The translations under genes and the position numbers were made by a program. A stretch of DNA of 64,000 nucleotides from Gordionus sp. m RMFG-2023 (taxonomy: Eukaryota > Nematomorpha > Gordioida > Chordodea > Parachordodidae). The DNA lies in the NCBI RefSeq assembly GCF_954871325.1, contig NC_088779.1, forward strand, positions 31,432,729 through 31,496,728. Reading direction: 5' to 3'. Shown here one piece after another: positions 1 through 13,019 of this stretch (position 1 is its first letter; each line of letters starts with the position of its first letter). Below the pieces are notes generated by a model that made no database searches, was not told where the DNA came from, and saw only the letters and a list, made by a program, of their open reading frames with translations.

Positions 1-3000
1 TTACATGGAACACATTCCCTTGTAATTTTTTCTATATCATTACCCATCCCAGGCCACCACACATATTCACGAGCCCAAGATTTCATTTTAACTTGACGCT
101 GGTGTCCTGCATGTAACAAATTAATTATTTTAGCACGTAATTTCAAAGGAATTATTGCCCTATTTTCTCTCATTAAACAATCATCCACCACAGATAATTC
201 TTTTTCGAATTTTTGATAAATTTAATAATTATTTCTCCATCGTTTTTTTCCCGTTAAAAATTATTTTATTTGTCTCAATCTTTTAAAGTATATGATTTGA
301 GATCTTCCCAAGTTGTAGGACCTCCTTTTAACATATATGATAGAGTACGCACTAAGGCATCTTCTCTATCAATAATCATGTTATCAATTATTTCAGGAGT
401 AGCACAACCTGCACCTTATCTCGACATTATATCCGGCAAATGATTTTCTCTTTCTCGCCTATATCTTATTTCCACATTAAAATTTCCCACAAGTAACAAC
501 CACCGTTGTGACCTCGGGGACATCATTAATTCTTTGCTATCTTTCTTGAACAAATGAATTAATGACTTGTGATCGGTATAAATCACAAATCTTTTCCCGA
601 TTAAATATTCGCGACATTTGGTCAACCCAAAAATAATCGCTAAGGCCTCCTGTTCTATAACAGAGTACCTCGTTTCAACTTCATGAAATATTCTCGAAAA
701 AAAAATAATTGGTCTCTCTAAACCATCAATGACATGTAATAATGCACCTCCTACACCTTTATTGGATGCATCAACCGCAAGAATTATCTCCAAATCATTG
801 TTAAAACACACTAAAATTGGTTCCTCACCAATTTTTCTCTTTAAATTTTCAAAAGCATTTCTTTGTTCAATTTTCCATTCAAAATTAACGCCTTTTTTTA
901 ATAAGTCATATAATGGAGCTCTATTTTTGCAAAATTATCCACAAATCTATGATAATAATTTATCATGCCCATAAAAGACTGCACTTCAGCTTTATTACTA
1001 GGCTGATTTATGTTTAAAATATTTTTTAAATTTTTATCAAGTGGTTTCACTTCAATTCCATTAATTTGATGACCCAAATATACTATTTCTTTGACACCAA
1101 GAATGGTTTTCTCTTTACTAGCTTTTAAACCTTTATCTTGCTCTTGAAAACCTCTTCAAGACGTTGATTATGTTGTTCTGGCGTCACTCCAGTTATCAAT
1201 ACATCATCCATATAATAAAATACACCTTATAAACCCTGGAAAACTGATGCAATTGTTCTCTGAAAAATCGGTGCAGATACACTTAACCCAAAAGGTAATC
1301 TACAAAACGCAAATAATCCTTTAGGCGTTGTTATTGTCAACAATTTACGAATTTCTTCTTTCAAAGGCAATTGTAAATATGCCGATGAAAAGTCAACTTT
1401 TGAAAAATATTTGGCTTCCTTTAAATTTTCCAAAATTTCTTCAATTCGAGGTAATGGATATTTCACTTCCACAACCCATTTGTTAAGTGTTACTCGAAAA
1501 TCTGCACATAATCTAAGTTTTCCATTAGATTTTTTAACAGGTACTAATGGTGTAGCCCATTCACTATATTCCGCAGAAATAATAATACCATCATTAACCC
1601 ATTTATCTAATTCTTCGTTGATTTCCTTTTTCCACTCAAAAGGAACTCTAAGACATGATAAGAAAATAGGTGAAAATCCCTCTTTTAATTTTAAATCTAC
1701 TTGATAATCATTTAGACATCCCAAAGTGTCTTCAAAAATTATACCATATTTTTCCACTAAAATATGTATAGCATTTTTAACTCTATTTAATTCATTAATT
1801 TCATTATTAATTTATCATTATTAATTTATCATTATCAATTTCATTATTGATCTTACATTGATTTGAATCTATCATGGATTTTGCTATTCACAAATATTCT
1901 TATTAACAATAGATTCTTTCGCTTCACTCATTAATATATTCATTTCCCTTTCTTTAAGTTTTTCCCTGACTTCATTAGCCATTAGTTTTCTTTCGGCATT
2001 ATCTCTAGCCAATTCGCTATCAATAATAAATAAATCCCTTTAATTATTTCTAGGTCCAAGTTGGATTATCCAATCCCAACTCATAATTGTTTCAACATTT
2101 TTTTCCACTATCCATAAATCCAAAATTATACGAATATTATGAAAAAGAACATCCCACTGACTGCTACCCAAAACTTTGATTTCAGATCCTTGAAATTGTT
2201 TGATACACATATTTATTTTTTCAATAATATCATTAGGCCAATATTTATAAAAATTTACACAAGACATGGTTGAAATACTTGCCCCGGTATCAAATAACAT
2301 TTTAACCATTTATCCACCAAATTTTGAATTAATATGAGGACATGAACTCTGTTCCTTTGCTCCCTCAGTTATTAAATTTTAAGGCAATTTAATCGGTTGA
2401 AAAGGTATTTATTTTATTCTATTTTTCAATACAATTAATATTCACACCTAAATTCATCTCAGAATTTAAAAGTCTCTGAATCTCATTTATGTTTTTATCC
2501 AAAATCTCTCCTGGATATTTCTCACTTGTTTGATTACAATAATCCTTTTTATTCAGATTATTGGTTAATTTAAATTTTTTTATTTCATCAGAATTACAAT
2601 AAAAATTTCCCACATTACAACTCTTTTTATTCGAGTTATTTTTCAATGTATAATTTCCCACCATGATTATCTATTTTATTATATATACCCACAAAATTTT
2701 TAATCAAACTATATATATCAAAATATTTATTATTCTCTAAATACGATTTCTCTATTTTTATATAACTCTCTTTCAAATCATATAGTCACTGTGACCCACT
2801 CACACTTTGTATACAATGTATGGCAATGTGTCCAATTTCTTCACATCTGAAAAACATTCAATCATGGTCTCTAGGATTTTGTATATTTCGAATCACTGGA
2901 TTTATCACTACCGATGTTTGTTGCGGAAATCCACTATTGAAATTGGCTTCTTTCACCATGCAATTTCTTTTTACATGTCCTACAAAACCACATCTATGAC

Positions 3001-4025
3001 ACACTATGTCATTTATTCACTTATCATTAGTTTTTCGGTCTCTTGCATAGCAATTTTTACCGATATGTCCTTTTCTTCCACAAAGTTCACAACTTTCAAT
3101 CACATTATTACTTTTGATTTTTAAGTTGGAAACTTATCTGGACAAATTTTTCATATTTTCTCTCATTTCTCTAATTTCACGTAAAATTAGAGATTCCTCT
3201 GTACTTTGTCTCAAAGTATTGTTTGTATTATTATTTTTCAAAATTTCTACGGTTTCTTGATTAACACCTCAGAAATTTGCCTTTTAAATTCTATCACAAT
3301 TGAATTTAATTTTTTATTTATATCTTCCGATATGTCAATATTTTGAGGAAAATTAAATACTTCACCCGTATCTAATATTTTCTCGGATTTTTCTTCCAGT
3401 ATAACATTTTTTTACCATTTAAATTTTATAATTCTAACAAAATTAAATGTAAACTATTTTTGATATCTTCAGAAATATCTAAAGATTTATTACTATTTAG
3501 ATCACCTAATTTAATTATTTTATTTGTCACTGATCTTCTCTAAATTTTATTAATTAATTGTCTGAAACCAATTAGTAATATATACAATATAAAAAAAATG
3601 AAAGTTGTAACCGCACTCTTGGTCACATCCAATTCATTAATTTTTGTATTAAAAATTTTATTAAAATTATTCTTATAAATCGAAATTTTATTAAAACCAG
3701 GCTTCCTATGCACAGTAATAAAAGGATAAACCATGATTTCATAAATTTATATCACTAAAAAATTTTTTAAATCCTTAAAATTAAATTTTAAGAAAAAACT
3801 TTTTAAATTGCGTTATGTTTAATTTATAATTCAATAAAAACAAAATTTCTTACCTTTATATATATATCCGGAATTACTATTATTTTGAGGAACCCGGTCC
3901 TAGAAATTGTTCTTCCTTTATAATATCTAAAATTCTCTTAACAAACTATTTTGTTTTTTTCTCTTTTTTTAAATTTTCTTATTTTTCCCTAATAAGTGTT
4001 CACAGATTCTGATCGGTCGGCACCA
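1..4025 (-). mobile_element. Fossil Ty3/Gypsy-type LTR retrotransposon, internal region
   Basis: Read on the minus strand, this has gag-pol parts in the usual order. Three CCHC zinc-knuckle remnants of gag lie at about 2800-3130. An aspartic protease with the DTGA active-site motif lies at 2040-2309. Reverse transcriptase lies at 1227-1757 (FCRLPFGLS motif, with a YMDD-type box just beyond, near 1200-1225). RNase H lies at 416-811 (starts near VDASNKGVGG, ends near YRRERENHLPD). At 1-120, running off the window edge, is the HHCC zinc-binding part of integrase (YVWWPGM). Protease-RT-RNaseH-integrase order is that of Ty3/Gypsy elements. A primer-binding-site-like TGG start (minus strand, 4025 down to 4005) marks the 5' end of the internal region. 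It is broken in several places and looks old; the integrase core and 3' LTR lie outside the window. Confidence 0.9.
4005..4025 (-). other. Primer-binding-site-like sequence of the LTR element
   Basis: On the minus strand this reads TGGTGCCGACCGATCAGA. It starts with the TGG that pairs with a tRNA 3' CCA and lies between the gag side of the element and the repeated LTR-like block at 4026-4370. Position and TGG start fit a primer binding site. I did not match it to a particular tRNA. Confidence 0.45.
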
Positions 4026-4370
4026 ATAATTTATTTCTCAATTTTACTAATTTAATTTAATATCAATTTCTTTATTCAAAATTTATTATTCATAATCCAT
4101 ACTTCTTTTTATTAAAATATTACAATTTTTTCGATTCAATCCACAAAAAGTAAAAACTATATATAATTTTTAGAGATATGGTTTTTTATTAAAATTTCAA
4201 TATCAAAAAAACCTTATATAAAATAAAAAGTTTTCCAAGTGAAAAAAAAATTCAAAAGTAATTGCATCTGTCTTCACGAGAAAAAAAATAAAATAAATAT
4301 ATTCTTTTTGATTGACATTTTCATAATATATATGTATAACTATATATCATAATATTACAAAACTACAACA
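4026..4370. repeat. LTR-like block, copy A of a 1-kb-spaced duplication
   Basis: This lies directly outside the putative primer binding site, where the 5' LTR of the minus-strand element should be. It is nearly identical to 5021-5378 over about 345 bp; both share ATCTGTCTTCACGAGAAAAA and a stretch around TCGATTCAATCCACAAAAAG. No clean TG...CA ends were recognised, so the full LTR limits are not set. Confidence 0.7.
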
Positions 4371-4724
4371 CGCCCATCCTTCATAGGCCACGTGTTCCAT
4401 TATTTCTAAATATAATTTCATATAATTTATAATATTCGCTTCATTTTCATAATCTCTACATTCTCTTCATTTATTTGAAATCATTCCTTCATAATCCTCA
4501 AGCCTTACATTTGTGTCATATAACTCTTGGTCATCATTACTCCCATATTTCAATCAATTTCTTATCTTCCAACACATCCGGGTTATATGTAACATATTTG
4601 ATAAATATATTTTCAAAATATTATAATCAAAATATATGAAACTTCTAAATAAAATCTCTTTCCCAATATAATCACTCAATATTTTGGTCTCAAATGAAAT
4701 TTGAATTTTCATTTTACATTTGTA

Positions 4725-4990
4725 TTATAAAAAAAATGATTTTGTTAACATAATTATACTATACATATTATAATAAATTTGTGATCTACGCTATTATTTT
4801 GTTAAAATTTAATATAATTATGTAAATATAATTTTGTAAAATTTAATAATAATATGTAAATATAATTTTGTGACATATATATAATATTTTGTTAACATTT
4901 GTAAATACAATTTTGTGACATATACACAATTGTTAACATTTGTAAAATATATTTTGTGACATATATACCCTTATTTTGTTAACATAAAAT
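4725..4990. repeat. Imperfect AT-rich tandem repeat
   Basis: About five or six degenerate units built on TTTTGTTAACATTTGTAAAT followed by ATTTTGTGACATATAT. It sits between the two copies of the LTR-like block and may be part of the same duplicated element. Confidence 0.6.
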
Positions 4991-5020
4991 ACACTTTAAT
5001 ATTTTCTTTTAAAACAATTT

Positions 5021-5378
5021 AATAATTTTTATTTATTTCTCATTTAACTAAATTAATTTTATATCAATTTCTTTATTTAAACTCTATTCTTCATAATTCA
5101 CAATATAATTTTCTTTTTATTAAATATTACAATTTTTTCGATTCAATCCACAAAAAGTAAAAACTATATATAATTTTTAGAGATATGGTTTTTTATTAAA
5201 ATTTCAATATCAAAAAACCTTATATAAAAGTAAAAAGTTTTCCAAGTGAAAAAAAAATACAAAAGTAATTGCATCTGTCTTCACGAGAAAAAAATAATAA
5301 TAAATATATTCTTTTTGATTGACATTTTTATAATATATATGTATAAATAAATATATATCATAGTACAAAACTACAACA
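5021..5378. repeat. LTR-like block, copy B
   Basis: Second copy of the 4026-4370 block in the same orientation. It differs by a few indels and substitutions. It could be a partial LTR of a nested or tandem second insertion, or a segmental duplication of about 1 kb. Confidence 0.7.
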
Positions 5379-6329
5379 GTATCATTAAAAAATGATTGAC
5401 ATTTAATTTCATATAAACAAAAGAAAAATATTTGTAAAACTATTACATGCCACCCAGCCAATGACATGTAAATTATATATAATATATTAAATGTAAATTA
5501 TATATAATATATTAATTTTTTATTACTATAACAAAATAAAGAATATTCATTTTCCTTACGAAGGTATGATGCTATATGGACATCATCGAGTAATCTTTGG
5601 CTTGCTTTGAATGACGATAGTCATCAAGTAATCCATAATCATCAGGTGGTTGTGGGTTTGTTTGATTTGAATAACTTGAAACGAAGCGTTATACGTCATG
5701 TCATTGTTACGACAGGTTGGGTAAACGACTATTATATTGTCTATAATTAAACGAATTATGCCAATCAAAAAGGGGAAAAAAATATATATCAAAAAAGAAT
5801 AACAACTTCAAAATATTACAAAACTAGATGAGGCACATAAAATTATTTTATTTACTATCACTCATTATTTCTCACATTAGCCTCATATATATCCATATTA
5901 CTATCAAAATATCCATGACTGTAGGCGACAAGTTAAAACAAAGCCAAAGCAAAAAAAAAGTTATCTACACAAATAACTAGCTCAATCAGGCCAATCCCCC
6001 AATCCTTATTCTTTTCTTTCCAACTTAATTATAATAGCAACGGCAATTTCCATTTTTTCTTTTTCAAATGACTATCTACCCTGACATCTTGTTGGAAGAA
6101 AATAAATTTTTTTATCGACGAAAACAACTTATCATAAAAAAGAAAACTTATCTATTGATTCAAAACATGCCTCATCGCTCCTATGATCATCTGGCAAAAA
6201 TTTATATACCAGATGAGAAAAGAAGAGCAGACCGTAAGAACTGAAGCTTAGATTAGTAGAATCTGTCAGAATGACCCCCCCCCCGAAGCCAAGAGAAGAG
6301 AAGAGAAGACCAGAGTATAGCAGTTAAGT
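5379..6329. other. No gene seen; C10 tract and purine-rich GAAGA block
   Basis: No convincing coding sequence. The stretch contains a run of ten C at 6275-6284 followed by an AGAGAAGAGAAGA-rich purine block (6288-6350) that runs into the second retroelement fragment. Such polypurine blocks occur near retroelement ends, but no LTR could be placed here. Confidence 0.5.
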
Positions 6330-7375
6330 TCATGAAGAGAAGAGAAGAGTAAGATATCCGTATAGACACCGCCAGTTAAGAGCAGAGAAGAGCACAGAAT
6401 GTAGAACCGAAGAGTTTACTACGACAAGGACCCTCTCCTCACACATTTTATTTAATTCATTACCGTCAATAGCAACCATTTGGTTTCCATTAACGTTAAT
6501 ATTGTCCTCGACCATTAATTCCGTGGAATTTACATAGCTATCAGAATCAAGGGTTGAATTCCCCCTTTTTTTACGGTTAAATCCGTCCCTTCTATTTCTC
6601 CACATTATTAGCCCTACTTTTATATTTAAAAATATTAGGACCTAGCCCAAACCCGAACTACCCATGAATCTAGGAAAAATGTGGTATCATTGAGAATTAC
6701 TCTCAACTTAGTTTTTGCCAAAACTACTATTTCCGATCCATCAAATTGCGTGACGCACATAGATTCTTTTCCAAGTATGCCAGCAGGCCAATATTTATAA
6801 TAATTTTTTCTAGACATTATGGAAATACTAGCCCATGTGTTGAATAACATGTCGATGCCCCTCTAGTCAACTCTTGCGGTAACTCTCGGACAAGGATAAG
6901 GTTCTTCTAATCTCTCAGTCATTAAAATCTTATATGTTTTAATTGACTGATCAATATTTATTTCATTTAAAACGTCAGTTTCACTAACATTCACATTTGA
7001 ACATAAATTTAACTTGGAATTCAGCGGTTCTCTAATAATATTCATATATTTTTTTGCAAAGGGGATATCTTTCCCATTTGAAAGTATTAACATCCCTTTT
7101 ATCGGAATATTTAACAATACCTTTAGGATATTTCTCCAATCTATAATTATTAAAACCTTTAATAGTATTAATTTAATCATCAGGACAAATATATTTTCTA
7201 TTAAAACAACGACTTTCATGAGAAACATATCTCATTTCAGAATGGTTATACAATTTATTAATATTTCGACCTCTCGATATGATTACACTTGCAATCAAAT
7301 AGTCAATTTTCAGTACATTATGGGTACATGTATTGGTTTGCTACACCTTAAAGTTATCGCAATTTGGGAATAGTT
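6330..7375 (-). mobile_element. Fossil Ty3/Gypsy-type fragment, gag-protease part, second element
   Basis: The protein at 6635-6850 is a diverged relative of the protease at 2040-2309: both share NYYKYWP or NFYKYWP, MC-TQF or MC-KQF, and G-SEI--L at the same spacing. The piece at 6863-7228 corresponds to the gag-protease linker of the first element. The copy is too different to be a recent duplicate, so it is a separate, older insertion of a related family. It is broken and lacks recognisable RT, RNase H and integrase. Confidence 0.75.
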
Positions 7376-7680
7376 TGTTATTAACATCAAGTTTATATAT
7401 TTTATTATATTTCAATATTTATGGATAATTCAATTTATTCTAAAAAAAACTTTAATTTTCTCATCATATTTTATTTTAAATATTACGAATATCTTTTTTC
7501 TTATAAATATCATTAATTAAAAAATTTCAACTTAAATTTTCAATTATTTACTTCAAATTATTTATTTAAAATATTTTTTTTACTTTAAATTTTTCCTTAA
7601 TTTTCCTTTCCTTGAAAATTTTGAACGTGAGGTGTATAGGTTGCATCGAAATTTATGAACTATTTTATCATATTTTGGCA
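7376..7680. other. AT-rich spacer, nothing seen
   Basis: Low-complexity AT-rich sequence between the second retroelement fragment and the TIR element that starts at 7690. No coding or RNA signal. Confidence 0.5.
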
Positions 7681-7689
7681 TAAATATTA

Positions 7690-9398
7690 GGCTATGGTTA
7701 CTTGCCATTATGGTTGCATTTAAAAAGTAATTTTTAAATAACTTAATTAAATATGATTTTAATAATCATATATGAGGTATGAACCCATTAGCTTTTAATC
7801 TTTAGCTTACAAATTTTTCATTTTTTAAATGAACGCATGTTGTTTTTTATTTTAACATTAAAATATTTTATTTTATTTATTTTTAAAAAAATTATTTTTT
7901 ATATATATAAATAAATTTTTGATAATTTTTTTTTTCGTAAATTATTTTATTTATTTTTAAAAAGAAAATGAATGCACATTATCAGATAAGGAAATATATA
8001 AGATGATGCGAAATTTAAAATGATATCGGCAACTTTATTAAGGAGTTACCAATTGATCTGATGATGTTAAGCTTTAAGAAATTAAGGGAAAGATGTGAAA
8101 AGATTTGTGATTTATAATACATGAAAACCAAGAAAAGGATAAATATATTGGGAAACAAGGAAAATATTAATAGTTTACCTTCATGTTCAAATCCTTAGAA
8201 TTTGGTAAAACTTTACAATTAACAAAAAAAAAGCTTTAAACAGAAATTTCCATAGCAGGATATCACAAACCAAGAAAATCTACAATTTCGAGGAAAATCT
8301 AGAATTACCCATAGAGGCTCTATTACAATTGCCTAAAACCTTGTCATTTTACAAATTATTTTCAAAATAATTTAATTTATTTTTATTATATTAATAAATT
8401 TAAATATTGTAATCATTTAAAAAAATAAATGTTATGAAAAAAAAGTATCCATTAAAGAGTCTAAATTTATCCAGTTTATTGTAAATAAAAAAAATTAGGA
8501 TATAATCTTTTTGCCTCAGTTTTTAGTTGTTTTTTTAAGTAATTTATATATGGAATTTTTGAATTTAATGTGCAATGATGAAAATTATATTTACAAATTA
8601 ATCATAAATTCTAGAAGGTTTAATTCTAAGTTATTTCTAACAAGGTCAAAAATCATATTGATTAATAAAATATTTTGCAAAATTAAACTGATTATTAAAT
8701 ATATTCATTAGAATTTATAGCTTAATAAAAATATTCGCCTATAAAGAGACTAAAATTATCCAGTTTATTGTAATGCATAAAGTATAAAAAGAATTAGCGT
8801 ATAATCTTTTTTAGTTGTTTTTTTTAAAGTCATTTAAATGGAATTCTATAGCTGATCTTTATTTTTAATGTGCAATGATGAAAATTAAATTTAAAAATTT
8901 ATAAAAAATCCTAGAAGAGTCTAGTTCTAAATTGATTTCTAACATTCCAAATAAAATATTTTGCAAAACTTAACTAATTAGTAAAAATTATAGTAATTAG
9001 AATTTATAGATTGATAAAAATATTTGCTAATGAAGAGTCTCGTATAAAAAAGAATTAGGTTATAATCTGTTCATCTAAGTTTTGAGTGGTTTTTTAGGTC
9101 GTCATATGGAAATCTTTTGCAGTTGTTACCTTTATTTTTAGTGGTACTAAATTAAATATATATGATGAAAATTTATCATAAATTTCTGAAGGGTCTTCTA
9201 TTAAAGCTGATTTATTTAAGATTGATTTCCACCTTTGACATAAAAAAAAGAGTATTAATTAATAATTTATGGATAAAAAACATTTTCAAAAATTTATTTA
9301 TATAAATAATAAATAATTTTTTAAAAATAAATAAATATTGTAATGATGAAATAAAAAAAATGATTAAATTGTAACCATAGTGGCAAGTAACAATAGCC
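7690..9398. mobile_element. Non-autonomous DNA transposon with TIRs and 9-bp target duplication
   Basis: The left end reads GGCTATGGTTACTTGCCA and continues TTATGGTTGCATTT. The reverse complement of the right end reads GGCTATTGTTACTTGCCA and continues CTATGGTTACAATTT, so about 28 of 32 bases match. The element is flanked on both sides by the same 9 bp, TAAATATTA (7681-7689 and 9399-9407). A 9-bp duplication is typical of Mutator-like elements and 8-9 bp of some others; the superfamily is inferred, not shown. It is 1709 bp long and has no transposase. Inside is a threefold ~290-bp tandem repeat (8436-9250). Confidence 0.82.
8436..9250. repeat. Three degenerate ~290-bp tandem units inside the TIR element
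   Basis: Units begin near 8445, 8735 and 9025. Each runs from AAGAGTCTAAATTTATCCAG through TATAATCTTTT and TTAGTTGTTTTTT to GTGCAATGATGAAAATTA and a final TCTAGAAG-type box. The copies have drifted substantially, so the amplification is old. Confidence 0.75.
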
Positions 9399-9407
9399 TA
9401 AATATTA

Positions 9408-9904
9408 TCACATCGGTAATATATTATTATATCATAATCTCTTATATCGGAGTTATTTAGAATCGTTTTTCGCTAAGGGGATTGGAGTTCTTCATCATCG
9501 TTATTTTGGAAGAATATCATCCAATAAATTTTTTATCTTTGAAGTTTCTATCTATATCTTGCCAAGTATTTTTAATTAAAGTTTAAAATTTAATTTTAAT
9601 TTAAAGATTTTTTTTTGATTTCCTTGGTAAAATGTATATCTGAAAATCTTTTAAATTTACTAATGAACTTTTAACCGCTGCCACCATGTTTAAATCGCGT
9701 TCAAAACAATATTTACTTAAATGATAACTAATTTAACAATTTTAAAAAAAAATATGTTCCATTTTTTCCTTTACAGTAAGGTTAAAATCTAAAATCTTTC
9801 CTTTTAAATGTTAGAATAACAATTTAAAAAAATATTCAATTTCCAGCACAATTATTATAATCCATACATATATCCTTTATAAATCAATACCATTAATTGA
9901 CCCA
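9408..9904. other. AT-rich spacer, nothing seen
   Basis: No open frame, RNA gene or terminal repeat recognised. Confidence 0.45.
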
Positions 9905-10320
9905 AGCCTAATTAAGTGTATCAATATCTAGGTCGTTTGCTTCCAATCATTAGGAAAGTCAGACTTTTCATATATTTAATTTTGAATAATCCATTTCTTT
10001 CTTTCTTTCTTTTCTTAAATTTTTTTACCAACTTTATAATAATTTTCAAAAAAATATTTCTAAATCCTATAAAAATTATTCTACAAAAATCCTTATCCTA
10101 AAAATTCAATTCTTATTTATCAATCCTGGCCTCTCATGATCCTTAAAATTTCAAAAAATTTGTATTGCTCAATTATTTTATTATAAATTAATATATATAT
10201 ATATATTTACAAAAATTTACTATTACCTTTAAAATTTTAGACCACAATCGCCTGGGCTAATTATCCTGAATTTACGTGCTCCAATATTACACGTAACAAA
10301 TCATAAATTTAAGGTAAGTA
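9905..10320. repeat. Dispersed repeat, copy 1 (pair with 11110-11410)
   Basis: It shares the box TTGCTTCCAATCATTAG (the second copy has TTACTTCCAATCATTAG), then a CTT...CCAAC block, an ATTAATATATATATA tract and a TTTTAGACCACAAT or TTTGGTAAACCACAAT box with 11110-11410, in the same order and spacing. No protein is encoded. Confidence 0.6.
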
Positions 10321-10349
10321 ATTTTTCAATGATATTATAAAAACTTTTA

Positions 10350-10570
10350 ATGAGAGCTGTATATCATAAAGAAAATAGTAGAAGAAAATGATATCGATTA
10401 TATAATAGATTATTATTTTCATGTAATGTTTTATTTAAAATGATTTAAAATAAATAAATTATATATTTTCAAATATTACGCCATCTGGTGGATCTTAATT
10501 TATCAAATTTTAAAAACTATAAAACAGTTTTTGGAAAGAAATGAGCCACCTATTATGTTTCCTTCTAAAT
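10350..10570. repeat. CGCCATCTGATGG repeat family, copy 1
   Basis: About 200 bp aligning with 13020-13215 (AGTAGAAGAAAATGA, AAATAAATAAATT, then ACGCCATCTGGTGGAT). The second half also matches the inner part of both arms of the foldback element at 17.2-22.1 kb. Confidence 0.65.
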
Positions 10571-10984
10571 ATTATATTTAAATATATCTATGTGGCCCAC
10601 AAATCTAGTGGACCTAGGTTGGAATCCCAGCAAATATTTTTATTTCTCAATCTGGCAAAATATTTTTATCTTTCTTAATCTGGCAAAATTAATCAAATAG
10701 TTACGATTCAAAAGTTTTCAGCATTTTTAATATTCAAACTATTTAATAATATATTTTTAAATTTTTTAATATTCAAAATAAAAAATAAAAAATATTCGTC
10801 CAATAAAGATCAGCGTAGAATCTCATATCTTATCAAACATTTCATCTTCCATTACCATCTTATACATCATGTTATATATACTAGAACTAACTGAAATGTC
10901 TATGATATGTGTTATAAATTGTGACAACTGATATTTTTTAATGCTATGATTTTTTTTCTGAAAAACCTTTACATGGGCGTGAAT

Positions 10985-11062
10985 TTTGAAAAGTGTCTAT
11001 GGCCTAATCGGTAAGAGCGTCGATTACAAATCTGAGGGACTTAGGTTCGAATCTCAGCAATG
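10985..11062 (+). repeat. tRNA-like sequence, probable head of a tRNA-derived SINE
   Basis: TGGCCTAATCGG resembles an A box and GGTTCGAATCTC a B box, at tRNA-like spacing. A 7-nt loop TTACAAA sits where an anticodon loop would be. The acceptor and anticodon stems do not pair well, so this is not a working tRNA. A second degenerate B-box copy (CTAGGTTGGAATCCCAGC) lies at about 10612-10630. Both are followed by related AT-rich bodies, as in a SINE. Confidence 0.55.
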
Positions 11063-11109
11063 ATTATTTATTTTCTTAATCCAACTTGGTAGTTTCGTAT
11101 TTTGACCCA

Positions 11110-11410
11110 AGTCAAATTAGTTATCTGACTTTTACAGCCACTTACTTCCAATCATTAGTCCAACTCTTCATATATTATATATATATTTAACTTTAAAAAA
11201 AAAATATTTTTTTTGAAAAATCTATTCTTAAATTATTTACCAACCTTTCTTTTTAAAATGGAGTACATTTGTGTTTCTTAATTTATATTTGAATTAAAAA
11301 TTAATATATATATATAAACATTATTTTTTACCATTGAATTTTGGTAAACCACAATTAAGTGATTATCATTGATTTATGTGCATCAATATCACACGCTCTT
11401 CCAATAATAT
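11110..11410. repeat. Dispersed repeat, copy 2 (pair with 9905-10320)
   Basis: Same block order as 9905-10320, diverged and slightly shorter. It follows directly after the tRNA-like sequence, so the two may belong to one composite element. Confidence 0.55.
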
Positions 11411-13019
11411 ATCAATTAATATGAAACTTCTAAAACAACAACATCATTTATTCCGAACAATCATTCTAAGGAAAAATAACTTATGAAAATACACTAATAA
11501 AAAAGTATATATATAATAATAATTAATATTATTTTTATTATTTTATTTTGTATGTTCGCAACAGCTACAGTATTATTAATCCTACTCGTTCCTTAATAAA
11601 TTATTAAATTATAATCTAATGATTATTGTGTTAAGTTGAGTATTAGTGCCTTAGAAATAATAAAATAGAAAGAAAATTAATATAATAAAATTATCGTCTT
11701 GATACCATATAAATTCTAATTCCTTAAACCTATAAATTATAAATTAATCAATTATAAAATTAAACATAAAAGAAAAAAAAGTAATAAAATAATCTAATTA
11801 AATTAAAAGAGCAAGGTTAAAAAAGAAATAAAATTCCAAAATTTAGAAGGTGGTATAATATTCACAAAATCTTAATTATACATCTTTCCTTAAATATTAA
11901 TTTACATAGTTTAATCTGAATAATTAATTTCTTTTTATTTGTTTACAAGTACATTTGAAATAATTAGAATAAGATATCAACAACAATTATATATAATACA
12001 TTAAAAATTATGGTTTTAAAATATTTTGAAAAATTGAAAACTTCTTGTAAAATTGAATATTTAAACTCATTGTAGAAGATGAAAGATTGAAACAAAATCT
12101 TAAATAACCAAAAATGGAATTGAAATTAAATACCATCAAATGATTTTTTTTTCATTCCATAAGTAAAAGGCGTAAACACAATAAAAATTATAAAAAAAAA
12201 TTAAAAGTAAAATTATTTTACAAAATCAAAAACTCAACTTAACATTTGTTAAACCCTTTTTAATGTGGAAACTCTACAATTATCTCTCGTTTTCATCTTA
12301 TTTACATAAGAAAATTATTTATTTGACAAAATATATTGTCTGTGCCTATCCGATCTTCATAATAATTTTGCTTATAGAATAAAAAAAAGAAGTAAATTTG
12401 CATATTATAGCACTTTCTAATGTATTTATTATATTCTTTTTATTCTATCTATGAATTAATTGTAAAATTTGTATAAATTAAATAAATGCAATATAAATAT
12501 AAAATCGAACCATGAGATTTTTTTTTTGTAAAAAATTTTTTGAGATGGATGCCATGATGGAATACAATTTTGACATTTTCAAAGTGAATTACGATTTTGA
12601 CATTTGAATAAAATGGAGGGAATTAAAGTGAAGGCAGGTAGAGGATGAGCTACCTTGATTTGGCAGAGAGATGGGATAGGGTTAGTGAAAAGGAAGGGAT
12701 TGGTGGGGAGTAGGTACCTTCGTCATTGTTTTAGGGAGAAATAGAAGTTTTGATTCTGATAGCTTCACTATTATAATTATATAAGTTGTTAAACATTTCG
12801 AAATTCAATAGAGAAAGATTTTTTAAAATAATAAGGCGCCTCCTGGTAAACAGAATATTAGTATCATTACAAGTCAAAATTTTGAAATTTCCCGGAAATT
12901 CATATAATCCCATGGAGATACCGTAGAGAATAAAGATAAATTTAACCAATAATATATTTATAAAAGTAAATAAATTTTTAATCATTTTACAAAATAAATA
13001 GGTAAATTGAATGCACATT
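11411..13019. other. 1.6 kb AT-rich, no gene seen
   Basis: Only short A- or T-runs and one G-rich patch (12600-12720) are visible. No frame shows recognisable protein. Confidence 0.5.
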
